Shown piece by piece: positions 6,929 to 15,093 of a DNA stretch of 17,568 bases; positions within the stretch are counted from its first letter, which is position 1, and every line of letters starts with the position of its first letter. The stretch spans positions 1-17,568 of the forward strand of contig CAVQBL010000012.1 of the NCBI GenBank assembly GCA_963710715.1, in the 5' to 3' direction. The stretch comes from CAVQBL01 sp963710715. GTDB lineage: Bacteria > Pseudomonadota > Gammaproteobacteria > DSM-16500. Made by a program: the position numbers and the translations under genes. Below the pieces are notes generated by a model, which made no database searches, was not told the origin of the DNA, and saw only the letters and a list, made by a program, of their open reading frames with translations.

Positions 6929-7935
6929 TCAATCGCAATACATAGGGTCATAAATTCTTTCAATGGAATACTGGGTCTTCCATGCCTTTGAAATGATGAT
7001 GTAAATCTCGTCTTTATCACATGCGATCATCAACCGATGATTGGCCAATGCCCCATAAATAAAAAATAATATGCGTGCTGTCGCAAAAGCATCTAATAAA
7101 TGTCTTTTAGACTCAAAATTCATATAATTTTTAAGACAGGCATCCATAAGCTGCAGATACATATCATCTTCATCTGTTAGTGCATGGTGTTTTTTTATTT
7201 GTTGCAAACAGTTTATCAGATGAAAAAAATGGATGTGAAATCGCTATTTCACCTAAATCAATGATTGTGATATTTTGCGATATATCATCTATGAGCGTGT
7301 TATTATCATTAAAATCAGGCTGGACAATGGTTTGTTTGATAGAATAGCCGGATAATTTTTTACATAAATTGGAAACCTTTGGAAGCAGTTTCTCTAATTC
7401 ATTAATTTCTATTTCTGATAGTCCATCCGCTATCAATATATCTTTTTGTGAAAGCAATTGCTATGTATAAATCAGGCAATTTATCTAATCGCCAATCGGG
7501 AACGCCAATATCAAGAAAAACATTGACATGATCTGCAACGGCTAATTGAAGTGATGTAAATTGATCAATAGCTTTGCAAAGCAATGCTGCATCGAATTGC
7601 TGTTTCAGAATTTCTCGTAATGATTTGCCCGCGTCTTTCATTAAAAAACAATTTAATTCAGCATTATGTGCGATAACTTCTGGAACAGAAGCATGAAATT
7701 GATCATGCAAAATTTGGATAATGCTAGCCTCCAATGCAAGCAGCTCTGGCGTGTGCTTCAAATAAATGTAACCATCAGATGTTGCAAAGCGGACCACATA
7801 AGACCAAGGTGTGTTTTGCACATTTTCTGGCAGGTTGCTTTTTAGTGTATACCCATGAGATGAAAGGTATTTGCAACCCCATTGGATAATTTCTTTATTC
7901 AGATTGTCATTTCCTGTCACAGGTTCAGTTGTCAT
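6929..7935 (-). pseudogene. APH-like phosphotransferase (kinase fold), two frameshifts
   Basis: Read on the minus strand from ATG 7935 (MTTEPVTGND), with AGAGAAGTG upstream. Frame 1 runs through the N-lobe (YVVRFATSDGYIYLKHTP, with a candidate ATP-binding Lys) to LPDLYIA. It shifts near 7450 into a frame reading LLSQKDILIADGLSEIEI, which contains the catalytic-loop-like QPDFNDNN and the metal-binding-like IDLGE. It shifts again at an A7 run (7223-7229) into CLQQIKKHHALTDEDD and the C-terminal helices, ending at 6929. Joined, it is about 330 residues, normal for the aminoglycoside phosphotransferase/choline kinase superfamily. The normal HxD motif is QPD here. Substrate unknown; a small-molecule or protein kinase role cannot be assigned. 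The second shift sits in a homopolymer and could be a sequencing error or slippage. Confidence 0.7.
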
Positions 7936-7984
7936 AATTCACTTCTCTACTATGCTATAAGTTATTATGCGGTAAGTAAAAAAT

Positions 7985-8326
7985 TTAACCCGTGTTGTCT
8001 TTAGTTTCACCGTAATATTGCGCAACCAACTGATTCGCTTTTTTAATCACTGCTTCTACGCTGCTTTGTTTATCTATTGCCATCAATAAACATCGTGAAA
8101 TAAGCAGAGTCTCTAAAATAGATTTAAACATAACTCGCTTTCTCGCTTGAGCGAGTTTTTGTTTAGCTGATAAATTTTCTGTAAGGCTGCTATCAATAAC
8201 ATCACTGAAAAGTCCTTTTTCAACCAAAGAAAGAAGCAGCTGGTTGGGTCTTATTCCTCTTTGGGCTGATAATTTTTTTAGCTGAGCATCCATCTCGTCC
8301 GTAATCCGTAGATGAATTCGCGGCAT
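7985..8326 (-). CDS. Ribbon-helix-helix family protein
   Basis: A 113-residue protein whose first ~40 residues (MPRIHLRITDEMDAQLKKLS, then AQRGIRPNQLLLSLVEKGLF) match a ribbon-helix-helix fold: a short beta strand with alternating polar residues followed by two helices. The remainder is helical and basic (KQKLAQARKRVMFKSILETLL) and could mediate oligomerisation. A purine-rich AAGAGAA precedes the ATG. It likely binds DNA as a dimer, as an antitoxin-like or autoregulatory repressor or a mobilisation accessory protein; I cannot choose among these. It lies 49 bases upstream of the APH-like gene on the same strand, probably in one transcript from the promoter at 8430-8456, whose leader contains GGCGCC palindromes. 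Confidence 0.65.
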   Translation of the reverse strand: MPRIHLRITDEMDAQLKKLSAQRGIRPNQLLLSLVEKGLFSDVIDSSLTENLSAKQKLAQARKRVMFKSILETLLISRCLLMAIDKQSSVEAVIKKANQLVAQYYGETKDNTG

Positions 8327-8360
8327 AAAATTTTCTCTTAAAATAAAGCCTTAGATGATG

Positions 8361-8456
8361 TGGCGCCATTCCGGTGTCACATTTAGCGCCAAATGGCGCC
8401 ATTTTTTCTCTCGCGCGTTAGACATACACATTATACAAAAAAATCACTCTAATCAA
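8361..8456 (-). promoter_or_regulatory. Minus-strand promoter with GGCGCC palindromes in the leader
   Basis: On the minus strand, TTGATT (8456-8451) and a consensus TATAAT (8435-8430) are separated by 15 bases. Downstream, before the RHH gene, are TGGCGCCA at 8361-8368 and the larger inverted structure TAGCGCCAAATGGCGCCA at 8384-8401. Three GCGCCA sites in about 40 bases next to an RHH gene suggest an autoregulatory operator; this is inference. Confidence 0.5.
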
Positions 8457-8986
8457 CCATTTCCATGGAACCAAATCACATGCAACAATAGTTGCGATAG
8501 GTGTGCTATGGATTCTGGTTTTAATTATGTTACCTGGCTTACATTTTAAGACGGCTAATGTATGAAGCAAAAATTTTTACATTTGAGAAGCGCCGAAAGT
8601 CAATCGGCAAGAAAAATTGACAAACACAAAATGAAAAATTAAATTTTAACCTAAAAACAATATTCAAACAGAGTTTAAAAAAATCTATTAAAAATATTTT
8701 TTATTTCGTCAAAAACAAAAAATATGTAAGCTGGGTAACAATTTAAACCGAGAGTATTGTTTTATCCGTTTTACACTGGTATAACTCTGATAGAATTGTC
8801 ATTGTTATGAAAAGCTAATACGAATTGCGATCTTCCATTAATCTTAATGGCTTAAGTAAACTAAATTTACAAGCCTTTTTTAAATTATCTTACTCAATCA
8901 AATGCAATAAAAATAAACCATCTGCTACGGCGGAGGGTTTCGTATTGCTTGAAAAAACATTTTTTTAAATTCTTGGAGAAATCTTT
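8457..8986 (+). promoter_or_regulatory. Long leader/control region ahead of the AlpA-DUF927 operon
   Basis: About 530 bases with no convincing gene. It holds overlapping inverted repeats GCCGA/TCGGC (8592-8608) and GTCAAT/ATTGAC (8599-8621), a TTGACA at 8617-8622 with only a weak -10 (8639-8644), and a better promoter TTGTTT (8757-8762), 17 bases, TATAAC (8780-8785). Downstream are a near-perfect palindrome CCATTAA-TC-TTAATGG (8835-8850) and a hairpin (8915-8940). The gene's ribosome-binding site GGAG lies at about 8974. This looks like a regulated leader of nearly 200 bases. Confidence 0.5.
8915..8940 (+). ncRNA. UACG-tetraloop hairpin in the AlpA leader
   Basis: AAACC pairs with GGTTT and TCTGC with GCGGA (one T-G wobble), with a single A-G mismatch between the two stems and a TACG loop closed by C-G. 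In RNA this is a cUACGg member of the very stable UNCG tetraloop class. There is no adjacent T tract, so it is not a simple terminator. A structural leader element is the best description; whether it is a separate RNA is unknown. Confidence 0.5.
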
Positions 8987-9271
8987 ATGAAAAAAGAAGT
9001 ATCTCGTTTAAATCTTATTACTGAATACGAACATGCACCCGACTCCGCTTATTTTTCTCAAGAGACTGTGGCTGCAATTCGAAATTGTTCACTAGCGACC
9101 ATTGAACGAGATCGTTGGGCAGGTATGGGTATTAAGTTTGTCAAAATGGGGCGGTTGGTGCGTTATCGCAAAACTGATATTCGTTCCTGGTTAGAGAAGC
9201 ACCTATCAATTCAATCTACGACTCAAGCACAATTTCTCTCGTTATTTTCTGAAGAGAATAAGGAAAAATAA
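8987..9271 (+). CDS. AlpA-like excisionase/transcriptional regulator
   Basis: A 94-residue protein with a MerR/AlpA-type winged helix-turn-helix at about 22-70: YFSQETVAAIRNCSLATIER, then DRWAGMGIKFVKMGRLVRYR and KTDIRSWLEKH. The recognition-helix and wing layout (one helix choosing the row, GRLVRYRKTDIRSWL) is characteristic of AlpA and phage Xis-like proteins. Such proteins activate integrase expression or direct excision, so it probably partners with the integrase at 4236, although 3.5 kb separates them. The ribosome-binding site TTGGAGAAA is good. Its stop overlaps the ATG of the next gene by one base (TAATG), so the two are translationally coupled. Confidence 0.85.
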   Translation: MKKEVSRLNLITEYEHAPDSAYFSQETVAAIRNCSLATIERDRWAGMGIKFVKMGRLVRYRKTDIRSWLEKHLSIQSTTQAQFLSLFSEENKEK

Positions 9272-11760
9272 TGCAAGATGAAAACAAAAGCTATGCTACA
9301 GTACCAAACGTTAGCGCTACTATCTCTCCCCTCCCACTATTAATAAATAATTCATCGCGCATAAAAACTTTAGGTGACGAACCTTATTTTAGTGTTGAGG
9401 AGAAAGGCATCTTCTATCATAAAGACGGAAATAAATCTTGGATATGTTCCAAATTAGAAATTAAAGCCTACGTCCGCGATAAGTATTCAGAACAATGGGG
9501 ACGACTTTTAGAATTTACTGATCCCGATGGTCAAATACATTGCTGGGCTATGCCGATGGAAATGTTAAAAGGCAGCGGTGACGAATTACGCGGAGAGTTG
9601 ATGAATCAAGGTTTACTTATAGCACCTGGTATCAAATGGCGACACCATCTTATTGAATATATCAATACCACTACGCCTGATGAACGCGCTCTTTGTGTCA
9701 ATCGTACGGGCTGGTATGGCGATGTATTTGTCTTACCTGATCGTACCATCGGTCAAACAGAAGAGCTCGTCATTTATCAGGCAGAACGTCAACCCAGGCA
9801 ATATCGCACAGCAGGCACGCTTATTGATTGGCAAACACATATTGCCAAACATTGCGTTGGTAATTCTCGCTTTGTGGTTGCTGTTTCCAGCGCCTTTGCT
9901 GCTATGCTACTTCATCATGCAGGAGCGGAATCCGGCGGTTTACATTTTGTCGGTGAATCCACGTGTTCATCTCTATCATCAACAAGATATGGACATTGGA
10001 CACGCTGCTTCAAACTATCTGAATTACAGGCTAATGTAAAGGAACATGTCGAAGAAAGTAAAAAAACCAAATCATATTCATTTAGTTATCAAGGTATAAC
10101 TCATCCCGTACGACTCTCCACGTGGCGTTTCCTTAAGGCTGTGCAATTATTAAAAGAATTTGAATTGAAACCAGAGAATGAATCTTTAGATCCATGGAGC
10201 TTAAAGAATATTGGTTCAATCGAGAGAGCACTGCTATGGGTAGGAAACAGAGTTGATAATAATGTACAAGTCTCACTATTTTCCGAGAAAAATAATAGAC
10301 TACCCTCCCCCAAGTTGCATGTATATGCTGCTAAGGCTAAATTGAATGTAGAAGATTTAGCATACACAACATTAAAACCAGAGCGATTAGTTCTACATGC
10401 CATCATTGCTTTATTAACGGTTAGAACCATGATTAAGGATAGCACTCAACTTGAAAAAGATGTCAGTAATCTCTATAAAAAGTTTTTTCAGATTAATCCT
10501 GAAATGGAAAAAACATGGGAAAATGAATTTTCTACTCTAGGGTTATCATTAAATCAGTTGGTAAATAACCATATTAATGACTCTGAAAAAGAATTAAAAA
10601 ATCTTACAGACGAGCAAAGAAAGGATATATCAGAGATTAAAAGTCTAGTCACAACCCTAGATAAAGCAGAACTAGATGAACGTAGCCAGGCTATCTACCA
10701 TTTATACGAGAGCAATCTACAAATAGCCACTACGATCCATTTATATAAAAAATATCATGCTATTATCCAACAAAACATTCTTACAAAAGTTAGCGACATG
10801 ATAACTGTTGAAATAGCAGAGCAAAAATTTCAGGAGCTGGAACGATATCCACTTGCAAACCGTCAATGCTATGCCGTGACAGGACCCGTTGCCAGCGGTA
10901 AATCTGTCAGTGAAAAATTGGCGCGCAAGCAACTTGCTGGAAAAAATGCCGCATTTATCAGTTCCGATGAATGGAATAAACTGCTATGTGCTAATTTAAA
11001 TTTAACCGGGTTTGTTGGTTACGGAGGTAAGTTAACGCTGGCAGAGGCATGGTATATAAAATGTATCATCTGGAACGATATTCAAAAGATGGAACAGGCT
11101 GGACGCGCGCCTAATTGGATTCAAGAGGCATGTGACCCATCATCTATAAAACCACCAGCATTAGCTAAGATGGAAATTTTTATTAATACCTCCAGTCATG
11201 TACAAGCTGCTAATCGCGTTAAAGTGCGTGGCGAAAAATCGGGGCGCTATGTCTCCGCGAGTGCCGCAACAGGCTCATATAGATGGCCGTGGCTGAACTT
11301 CATTAGCACCTTAGAAAAGAATAAGAATATGCCGTTGTTGACCATTAAATTGATGGACACAGATGTCATGCACTACTCTCTTCAACGTAATGAACAGAAA
11401 TTATCTGAGGAAGAGCGTGAAACCCGCACGAATATCGCTACATTCAACCATGGCGTACTGACTATTCATAATATGCAACGATTCATTACGCTTATTCAAC
11501 GAAGTTTTAAAATTACGGCATGGCCGAAAAATTTGACGGATATTTGGCAAAAAGATACATCGACTTTGCCTAAAAAATTACTAAAGGAAATAAAAGAGAT
11601 AGATAAACTATTTAAATTTCAACTAATAGTTCAATACCATGGGAAAAACTTATCACCCAATTTATTATATGAAGAGTGTGCGAAACGATATAGAGTTGAA
11701 AGATCGCTCGAGCATGCAGCTGAAAGATTTCATGAGAGGAAGAAATTAACGAAAAAATAA
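9271..11760 (+). CDS. DUF927 N-terminal region fused to a zeta-toxin-like P-loop kinase
   Basis: An open 829-residue chimera. Residues ~35-230 match DUF927 proteins of integrative elements (WICSKLEIKAYVRD, WGRLLEFTDPDG, CVNRTGWYGDVFVLPDRTIG, GNSRFVVAVSSAFA, ESGGLHFVGES). Homology ends exactly where DUF927 proteins have the Walker A GxSSTGKT; the text here reads GESTCSSLSSTRYGHWTR, with no P-loop. Residues ~245-520 are unrecognised, rich in helices and charged (coiled-coil-like 436-480). A second domain starts near 530: Walker A GPVASGKS (538-545), ISSDEW (563-568), and ANRVKVRGEKSGR (647-659), which resembles the substrate/ATP Arg region of zeta/PezT kinases. No signal peptide; no clear in-frame internal start with ribosome-binding site. 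It could be a toxin or secreted effector, or a decayed replication gene that captured a kinase. DUF927 assignment is firm; the kinase role is moderate. Confidence 0.7.
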   Translation: MQDENKSYATVPNVSATISPLPLLINNSSRIKTLGDEPYFSVEEKGIFYHKDGNKSWICSKLEIKAYVRDKYSEQWGRLLEFTDPDGQIHCWAMPMEMLKGSGDELRGELMNQGLLIAPGIKWRHHLIEYINTTTPDERALCVNRTGWYGDVFVLPDRTIGQTEELVIYQAERQPRQYRTAGTLIDWQTHIAKHCVGNSRFVVAVSSAFAAMLLHHAGAESGGLHFVGESTCSSLSSTRYGHWTRCFKLSELQANVKEHVEESKKTKSYSFSYQGITHPVRLSTWRFLKAVQLLKEFELKPENESLDPWSLKNIGSIERALLWVGNRVDNNVQVSLFSEKNNRLPSPKLHVYAAKAKLNVEDLAYTTLKPERLVLHAIIALLTVRTMIKDSTQLEKDVSNLYKKFFQINPEMEKTWENEFSTLGLSLNQLVNNHINDSEKELKNLTDEQRKDISEIKSLVTTLDKAELDERSQAIYHLYESNLQIATTIHLYKKYHAIIQQNILTKVSDMITVEIAEQKFQELERYPLANRQCYAVTGPVASGKSVSEKLARKQLAGKNAAFISSDEWNKLLCANLNLTGFVGYGGKLTLAEAWYIKCIIWNDIQKMEQAGRAPNWIQEACDPSSIKPPALAKMEIFINTSSHVQAANRVKVRGEKSGRYVSASAATGSYRWPWLNFISTLEKNKNMPLLTIKLMDTDVMHYSLQRNEQKLSEEERETRTNIATFNHGVLTIHNMQRFITLIQRSFKITAWPKNLTDIWQKDTSTLPKKLLKEIKEIDKLFKFQLIVQYHGKNLSPNLLYEECAKRYRVERSLEHAAERFHERKKLTKK

Positions 11761-11898
11761 GCGTGTAGTGAACTAACTGTAATTTTACTATCTGAATTAT
11801 TTACGTAGCATTTCTTGGCTCTTCCCCAAATAAGGGGGCACTTTAATCGAAAATAAATTACCTTACTCATTGATTGGATGAGTGAAAGGAGATTAAAG

Positions 11899-12633
11899 AT
11901 GCCCCGAAAGGATATTATCCTAAATTTGCCCGGTTTTTCTATCAAAAAAGTGAGTGGTTATAACCCGCTTATATTTGATGTGAATTACCGTAATACAGCT
12001 CGTTGTGCCCATTGCAAGGAAAGAAGCTGCGCAAGAAAGCGAGTTATTATACGCGATGTCCGACATGAGTCGATCGGTCACCGCCAGACTGTATTGCGCA
12101 TTAAAGCTTATAAGTTTTATTGCTATGAGTGTAAGCGCTATTTTAATCAACGATTTCCCTGGAATAGGTAAATATCAACGTGCAACAGAGAGATTGCATT
12201 ATCAAGTTTTTCATCAGCATACAGAAGGTATTTCACAACAATCATTATCACGAGACTTTAAGATAGGAAAAGCGACAATTGAGCGTTGGTACCATAAACA
12301 ATATTTGTTGGCCAACCAAGAGATTAAGAATCAAGATTGCCCATCAGTGCTGGGGATAGACGAGCATTTATTTAGTAAAAAACAAGGTTATGCGACAACA
12401 TTTTGTAATTTAAAGAAACATAAAATATTCGACATTGTGAAAGGACGTTCAGCGAAAGATCTTGGAAATTATCTTGATCACCTTCCTGGAAAAGAGCGTG
12501 TAAAAGTGGTTTGTATTGATTTAAGCAGTAGTTATCGACATATAATCCAACGGTATTTTCCCAATGCAAAAATTGTTGCAGATCGCTTTCATGTGATACG
12601 TCTGATGTTGCACCAGTGTATGCAAACCTATTG
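11899..12633 (+). pseudogene. ISL3-family transposase, frameshifted and 3'-truncated
   Basis: The start ATG 11899 follows GAAAGGAG. Frame 1 (MPRKDIILNLPGFSIKKVSG) contains the zinc-ribbon region (RCAHCKERSC, YCYECKRYFNQ) and then stops at 12171 after a one-base insertion in TTTCCC near 12156-12160. The next frame continues PGIGKYQRATERLH, an HTH (SLSRDFKIGKATIERWYHK), LGIDEHLFSKKQG with the first catalytic Asp, and VVCIDLSSSYR with the second Asp, to FHVIRLMLHQCMQTY. Homology ends at about 12633 where full-length ISL3 transposases have another ~170 residues with the catalytic Glu. It cannot transpose the element unaided. The left terminal repeat is at 11817-11842. Confidence 0.85.
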
Positions 12634-12807
12634 TAACGTCTCTGGCTAGTTGATGCCTAACATCTCGATTTGTATCACATTATTTTAATCGTAATATTTT
12701 ACTATAGACTCAAATAACGAGAGACAATAACTTTTCTTACACCTGACAATTAAAAACTGATTTTTACTACTAAAGCTCCTAGAGTTGACGATGTATCAGC
12801 AAGCATT
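12634..12807. other. Breakpoint region after the ISL3 transposase
   Basis: AT-rich sequence between the lost ISL3 homology and the YbaK-like gene stop. I see no gene, no clear terminator and no repeat matching the ISL3 ends. Confidence 0.35.
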
Positions 12808-13272
12808 TTAATTAGTAATGTCCTCAATGGCCCCAGGCCAAACTTCTTCAAGATATTTAGTTTCAATTTCAAGACCGATCTCAGCCAATCCAGAACCTAT
12901 ATTTACTTTCTCTGGATATAAGCATGATTTATCCATGACATACTTAATGCTTCGATGAGTCTCCCTGATAAAAGGGCAAATACCCCCAATTCTATACCCT
13001 GTCAATTGATAGGCCTCATCAGGAGTCGCTAGGTTTAATTGATTTAAATTAAGTATGTTAGTGAGCTTTTTAATACCCACAACCTTATTACCTGGTATAC
13101 AGACCAGTACGCATTCAACATCAATAAATACCAATGTTTTAATCACATGTGATAAAGGGCAATTATATAGCTCAACAACATCTTTTGCACTTTTGAGCTT
13201 TCTTTCCAGTTTAATTATATTAAAAGGGATCCTTAATTGATTTAAATATTCTATGCTATACAAGCTATGCAT
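12808..13272 (-). CDS. YbaK/EbsC-family aminoacyl-tRNA deacylase-like protein
   Basis: A 154-residue protein of the YbaK/ProX trans-editing family, which hydrolyses mischarged aminoacyl-tRNAs (Cys-, Ala- or related tRNAs depending on the subgroup). Supporting features are the conserved Lys in HVIKTLVF (Lys45), GNKVVGIKKL (61-70), and the glycine-rich substrate loop GYRIGGICPF (92-101). The C-terminal strand region VNIGSGLAEIGLEIE is also typical. Length is normal for single-domain family members. It overlaps the upstream oxidase gene by eight bases on the same strand, so expression is coupled. It could counter misacylation by an unusual amino acid linked to the oxidase; that is speculation. 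The frame is undamaged although both flanks are decayed insertion sequences. Confidence 0.85.
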   Translation of the reverse strand: MHSLYSIEYLNQLRIPFNIIKLERKLKSAKDVVELYNCPLSHVIKTLVFIDVECVLVCIPGNKVVGIKKLTNILNLNQLNLATPDEAYQLTGYRIGGICPFIRETHRSIKYVMDKSCLYPEKVNIGSGLAEIGLEIETKYLEEVWPGAIEDITN

Positions 13273-14398
13273 TTTGAAATCGCTTTAAAGATAAAAATGA
13301 AATATCATATTTAGTAGAATTATTTATTACAAGTTCTACCAGAACATCGCCAAGCACATTACTCATTTTATATCCATGCCCAGACAGCCCAGTTGCAAAT
13401 GCAATTTGCGGGTAATTTGGGTGAACATCAACAATAAATTGTTTGTCCGGCGTATTGTCATATAAGCAATTTGCTATTTTTATGTTATTTAAAGATGCTT
13501 TATTTAAATATTCAGCAATAAACTTTTTTATGGCTTCAATTTCTTCTCTGTTAATTGAGTTAATGCTTTCTTCGGGGTTCTTAAGAATAGCGCCGCCATT
13601 ATGTCTAGCGATCTTGATATAGTTTGAAATGGCTGGAAATCCATAAAATATTCCATTAATTAGGTGATAAGCAAAGCAGGGTGTTTTAGAATTAAGCCCA
13701 TAGCTATCTTCAGCAATACTCGCCCAAAGTAATGTCTTCTGTACTATTGTTAAAGGTATATTAAGGTCTGGAAAAATGTCTGTTGCCCATGAACCGGCAG
13801 CGACAATTAGGTATTTACTGTGATAAATATTTTTATTTGTTTTAATATGAATTATTTTATTAGCATCAACACTCCAGGACAGCACTTTTTCATCATATAA
13901 AACGGTAGCAGCGGCCGATTCAGAGGCCTCTATAAAATATTTAACACATTCATCTACGTATAAAAACCCTGCTTGAGGCTGAAATATACCAACCATCCCT
14001 TCTGGTACATGGAATCCAGGAAAACGAGATATAATTTGTTCTGCTGTAAGAATATCAATATGTATGCCGTATTTTTCAGAGCTTTTTACGGCGCCTAAGA
14101 CCATTGTGCCTGTTGGTGATCCAATCTCAAGAACGCCATTTTCAATAAACAATTTCTTATTAGCCCTTTTTTCTATATTTTTCCAATCAATGTAAGCTTG
14201 TTTTAAAAGTGGTATATATTTTGGATCATCATAATACGCCATACGAAAGGCGCGTGTTTCGCCATGGGTCCCGCCATGATCATGGCCTTGGTTATACTGA
14301 TCAATGCATAAAGTTTTTAATCCGGCATGGGTTGCACTGTAAAGAGCTGCGCTGCCAATACCACCGCAGCCAATAACAATTAAATCATACGTTGTCAT
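13265..14398 (-). CDS. solA: FAD-dependent N-methyltryptophan/sarcosine oxidase-type enzyme (SolA-like)
   Basis: A 377-residue DAO-superfamily amine oxidase. The N-terminal Rossmann signature IGCGGIGSAALYSATHAG (9-26) and the acidic CIDQ (31-34) bind FAD. GGTHGETRAFRMAYYDDPKY (42-61) is typical of the MSOX/MTOX group. Cys311 in NCLYDNTPDKQFIVD aligns with the Cys that carries covalent FAD in monomeric sarcosine oxidase and MTOX. GLSGHGYKMSNVLGD (337-351) is the C-terminal flavin-contacting motif. It would oxidatively demethylate an N-methyl amino acid, releasing formaldehyde and hydrogen peroxide; the substrate is uncertain, so the symbol is a family label. The start ATG 14398 has AAGAGAG seven bases upstream. 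It is first in a two-gene operon with the YbaK-like gene and has no frame damage. Confidence 0.88.
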   Translation of the reverse strand: MTTYDLIVIGCGGIGSAALYSATHAGLKTLCIDQYNQGHDHGGTHGETRAFRMAYYDDPKYIPLLKQAYIDWKNIEKRANKKLFIENGVLEIGSPTGTMVLGAVKSSEKYGIHIDILTAEQIISRFPGFHVPEGMVGIFQPQAGFLYVDECVKYFIEASESAAATVLYDEKVLSWSVDANKIIHIKTNKNIYHSKYLIVAAGSWATDIFPDLNIPLTIVQKTLLWASIAEDSYGLNSKTPCFAYHLINGIFYGFPAISNYIKIARHNGGAILKNPEESINSINREEIEAIKKFIAEYLNKASLNNIKIANCLYDNTPDKQFIVDVHPNYPQIAFATGLSGHGYKMSNVLGDVLVELVINNSTKYDISFLSLKRFQNA

Positions 14399-14462
14399 GC
14401 ATCAACTCTCTTAATTTATTTTTGTAAGATTACTTGGTGAAAAATGGGTTTTATCACGTTTA

Positions 14463-14485
14463 TTTACCGTAAATTTATCGGTAAA
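14463..14485. promoter_or_regulatory. Operator-like inverted repeat upstream of the oxidase operon
   Basis: TTTACCG (14463-14469) and CGGTAAA (14479-14485) form a perfect 7-bp inverted repeat around TAAATTTAT. On the minus strand a TATACT-like -10 immediately precedes it, so a bound protein would sit at the oxidase transcription start. It lies between the divergent oxidase and zinc-finger genes and could serve either. Confidence 0.4.
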
Positions 14486-14562
14486 GTATATCTACTTATA
14501 ATGACCGATCACCTTTAATATCGCGTTTACGAGACAGCAAAATATTAAAAGGATCAGTCATT

Positions 14563-15093
14563 GTGCATATTATTGCAGGAATACCATCGTTAATCCAATA
14601 CATCGAAACATTAAAAACTAAACCCTATCGTTTGGAAAAATGTCTTTGCTGTGGAAAAGCTAATCCACAGCTCCATGGTTGTTACCCCCGCAAGGCTGAC
14701 CGTTCCAGCAAGCCTGGCGAATCGCTTAATCCTATTTTAATCCAACGTTATTTCTGCTCTGATTGTCGAAGGACATGCTCTGCATTGCCTGAATGCATTC
14801 CACCAAAACGCTGGTATCTGTGGGATGTACAGCAGAAAGCGCTATTGCTGTTGCTTGCGGGTAAAAGTTTGAGTGCCGCAGCAAAAGAATTGATCCCATC
14901 ACGGCATACGATTAAGCGCTGGTTAAAATCTTTCAAAGAAAAATTTCATCTTCACAAAGATGTCTTGTGTAGTCAGTTTATTGAATTAGGACGCGCAATT
15001 AATTTTATCGACTTCTGGCAAACATTTTTTAAAAATAATTTACTAAGCACGGCCATGCGACTTTGTCATGTTGCAGGAGTCCTTATCCTATGA
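14563..15093 (+). CDS. Zinc-finger/HTH protein of a transposition module (DUF6431-like)
   Basis: A 176-residue protein starting at GTG 14563 with AAAAGGA nine bases upstream. A treble-clef-like zinc site is formed by Cys27-Cys30 (CLCC) and Cys65-Cys68 (CSDC). A helix-turn-helix follows at about 98-125 (LAGKSLSAAAKELIPSRHTI). This zinc-plus-HTH layout occurs in small proteins encoded beside DDE transposases; I recognise it as resembling DUF6431 but cannot confirm that. It precedes the transposase and ATPase pseudogenes in the same direction, so it probably supplies DNA binding for that element. The frame is open, though neighbours are broken, and it may be truncated at the C-terminus. Confidence 0.65.
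   Translation: MHIIAGIPSLIQYIETLKTKPYRLEKCLCCGKANPQLHGCYPRKADRSSKPGESLNPILIQRYFCSDCRRTCSALPECIPPKRWYLWDVQQKALLLLLAGKSLSAAAKELIPSRHTIKRWLKSFKEKFHLHKDVLCSQFIELGRAINFIDFWQTFFKNNLLSTAMRLCHVAGVLIL

Noticed and set aside
8355..8549. Plus-strand 64-codon frame over the GGCGCC palindromes
   Set aside because: No ribosome-binding site or recognisable domain, and it overlaps the minus-strand promoter region.
8915..8940. Intrinsic terminator
   Set aside because: No T tract directly follows the stem; the nearest run of T is more than 20 bases downstream.
9653..10039. Plus-strand 128-codon frame with hydrophobic stretches
   Set aside because: It lies in another frame inside the DUF927 region, whose motifs are well conserved; its apparent membrane segments are a by-product of frame.
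10101..10445. Minus-strand 114-codon frame
   Set aside because: It is antisense to the long chimera gene, with no ribosome-binding site or family resemblance.
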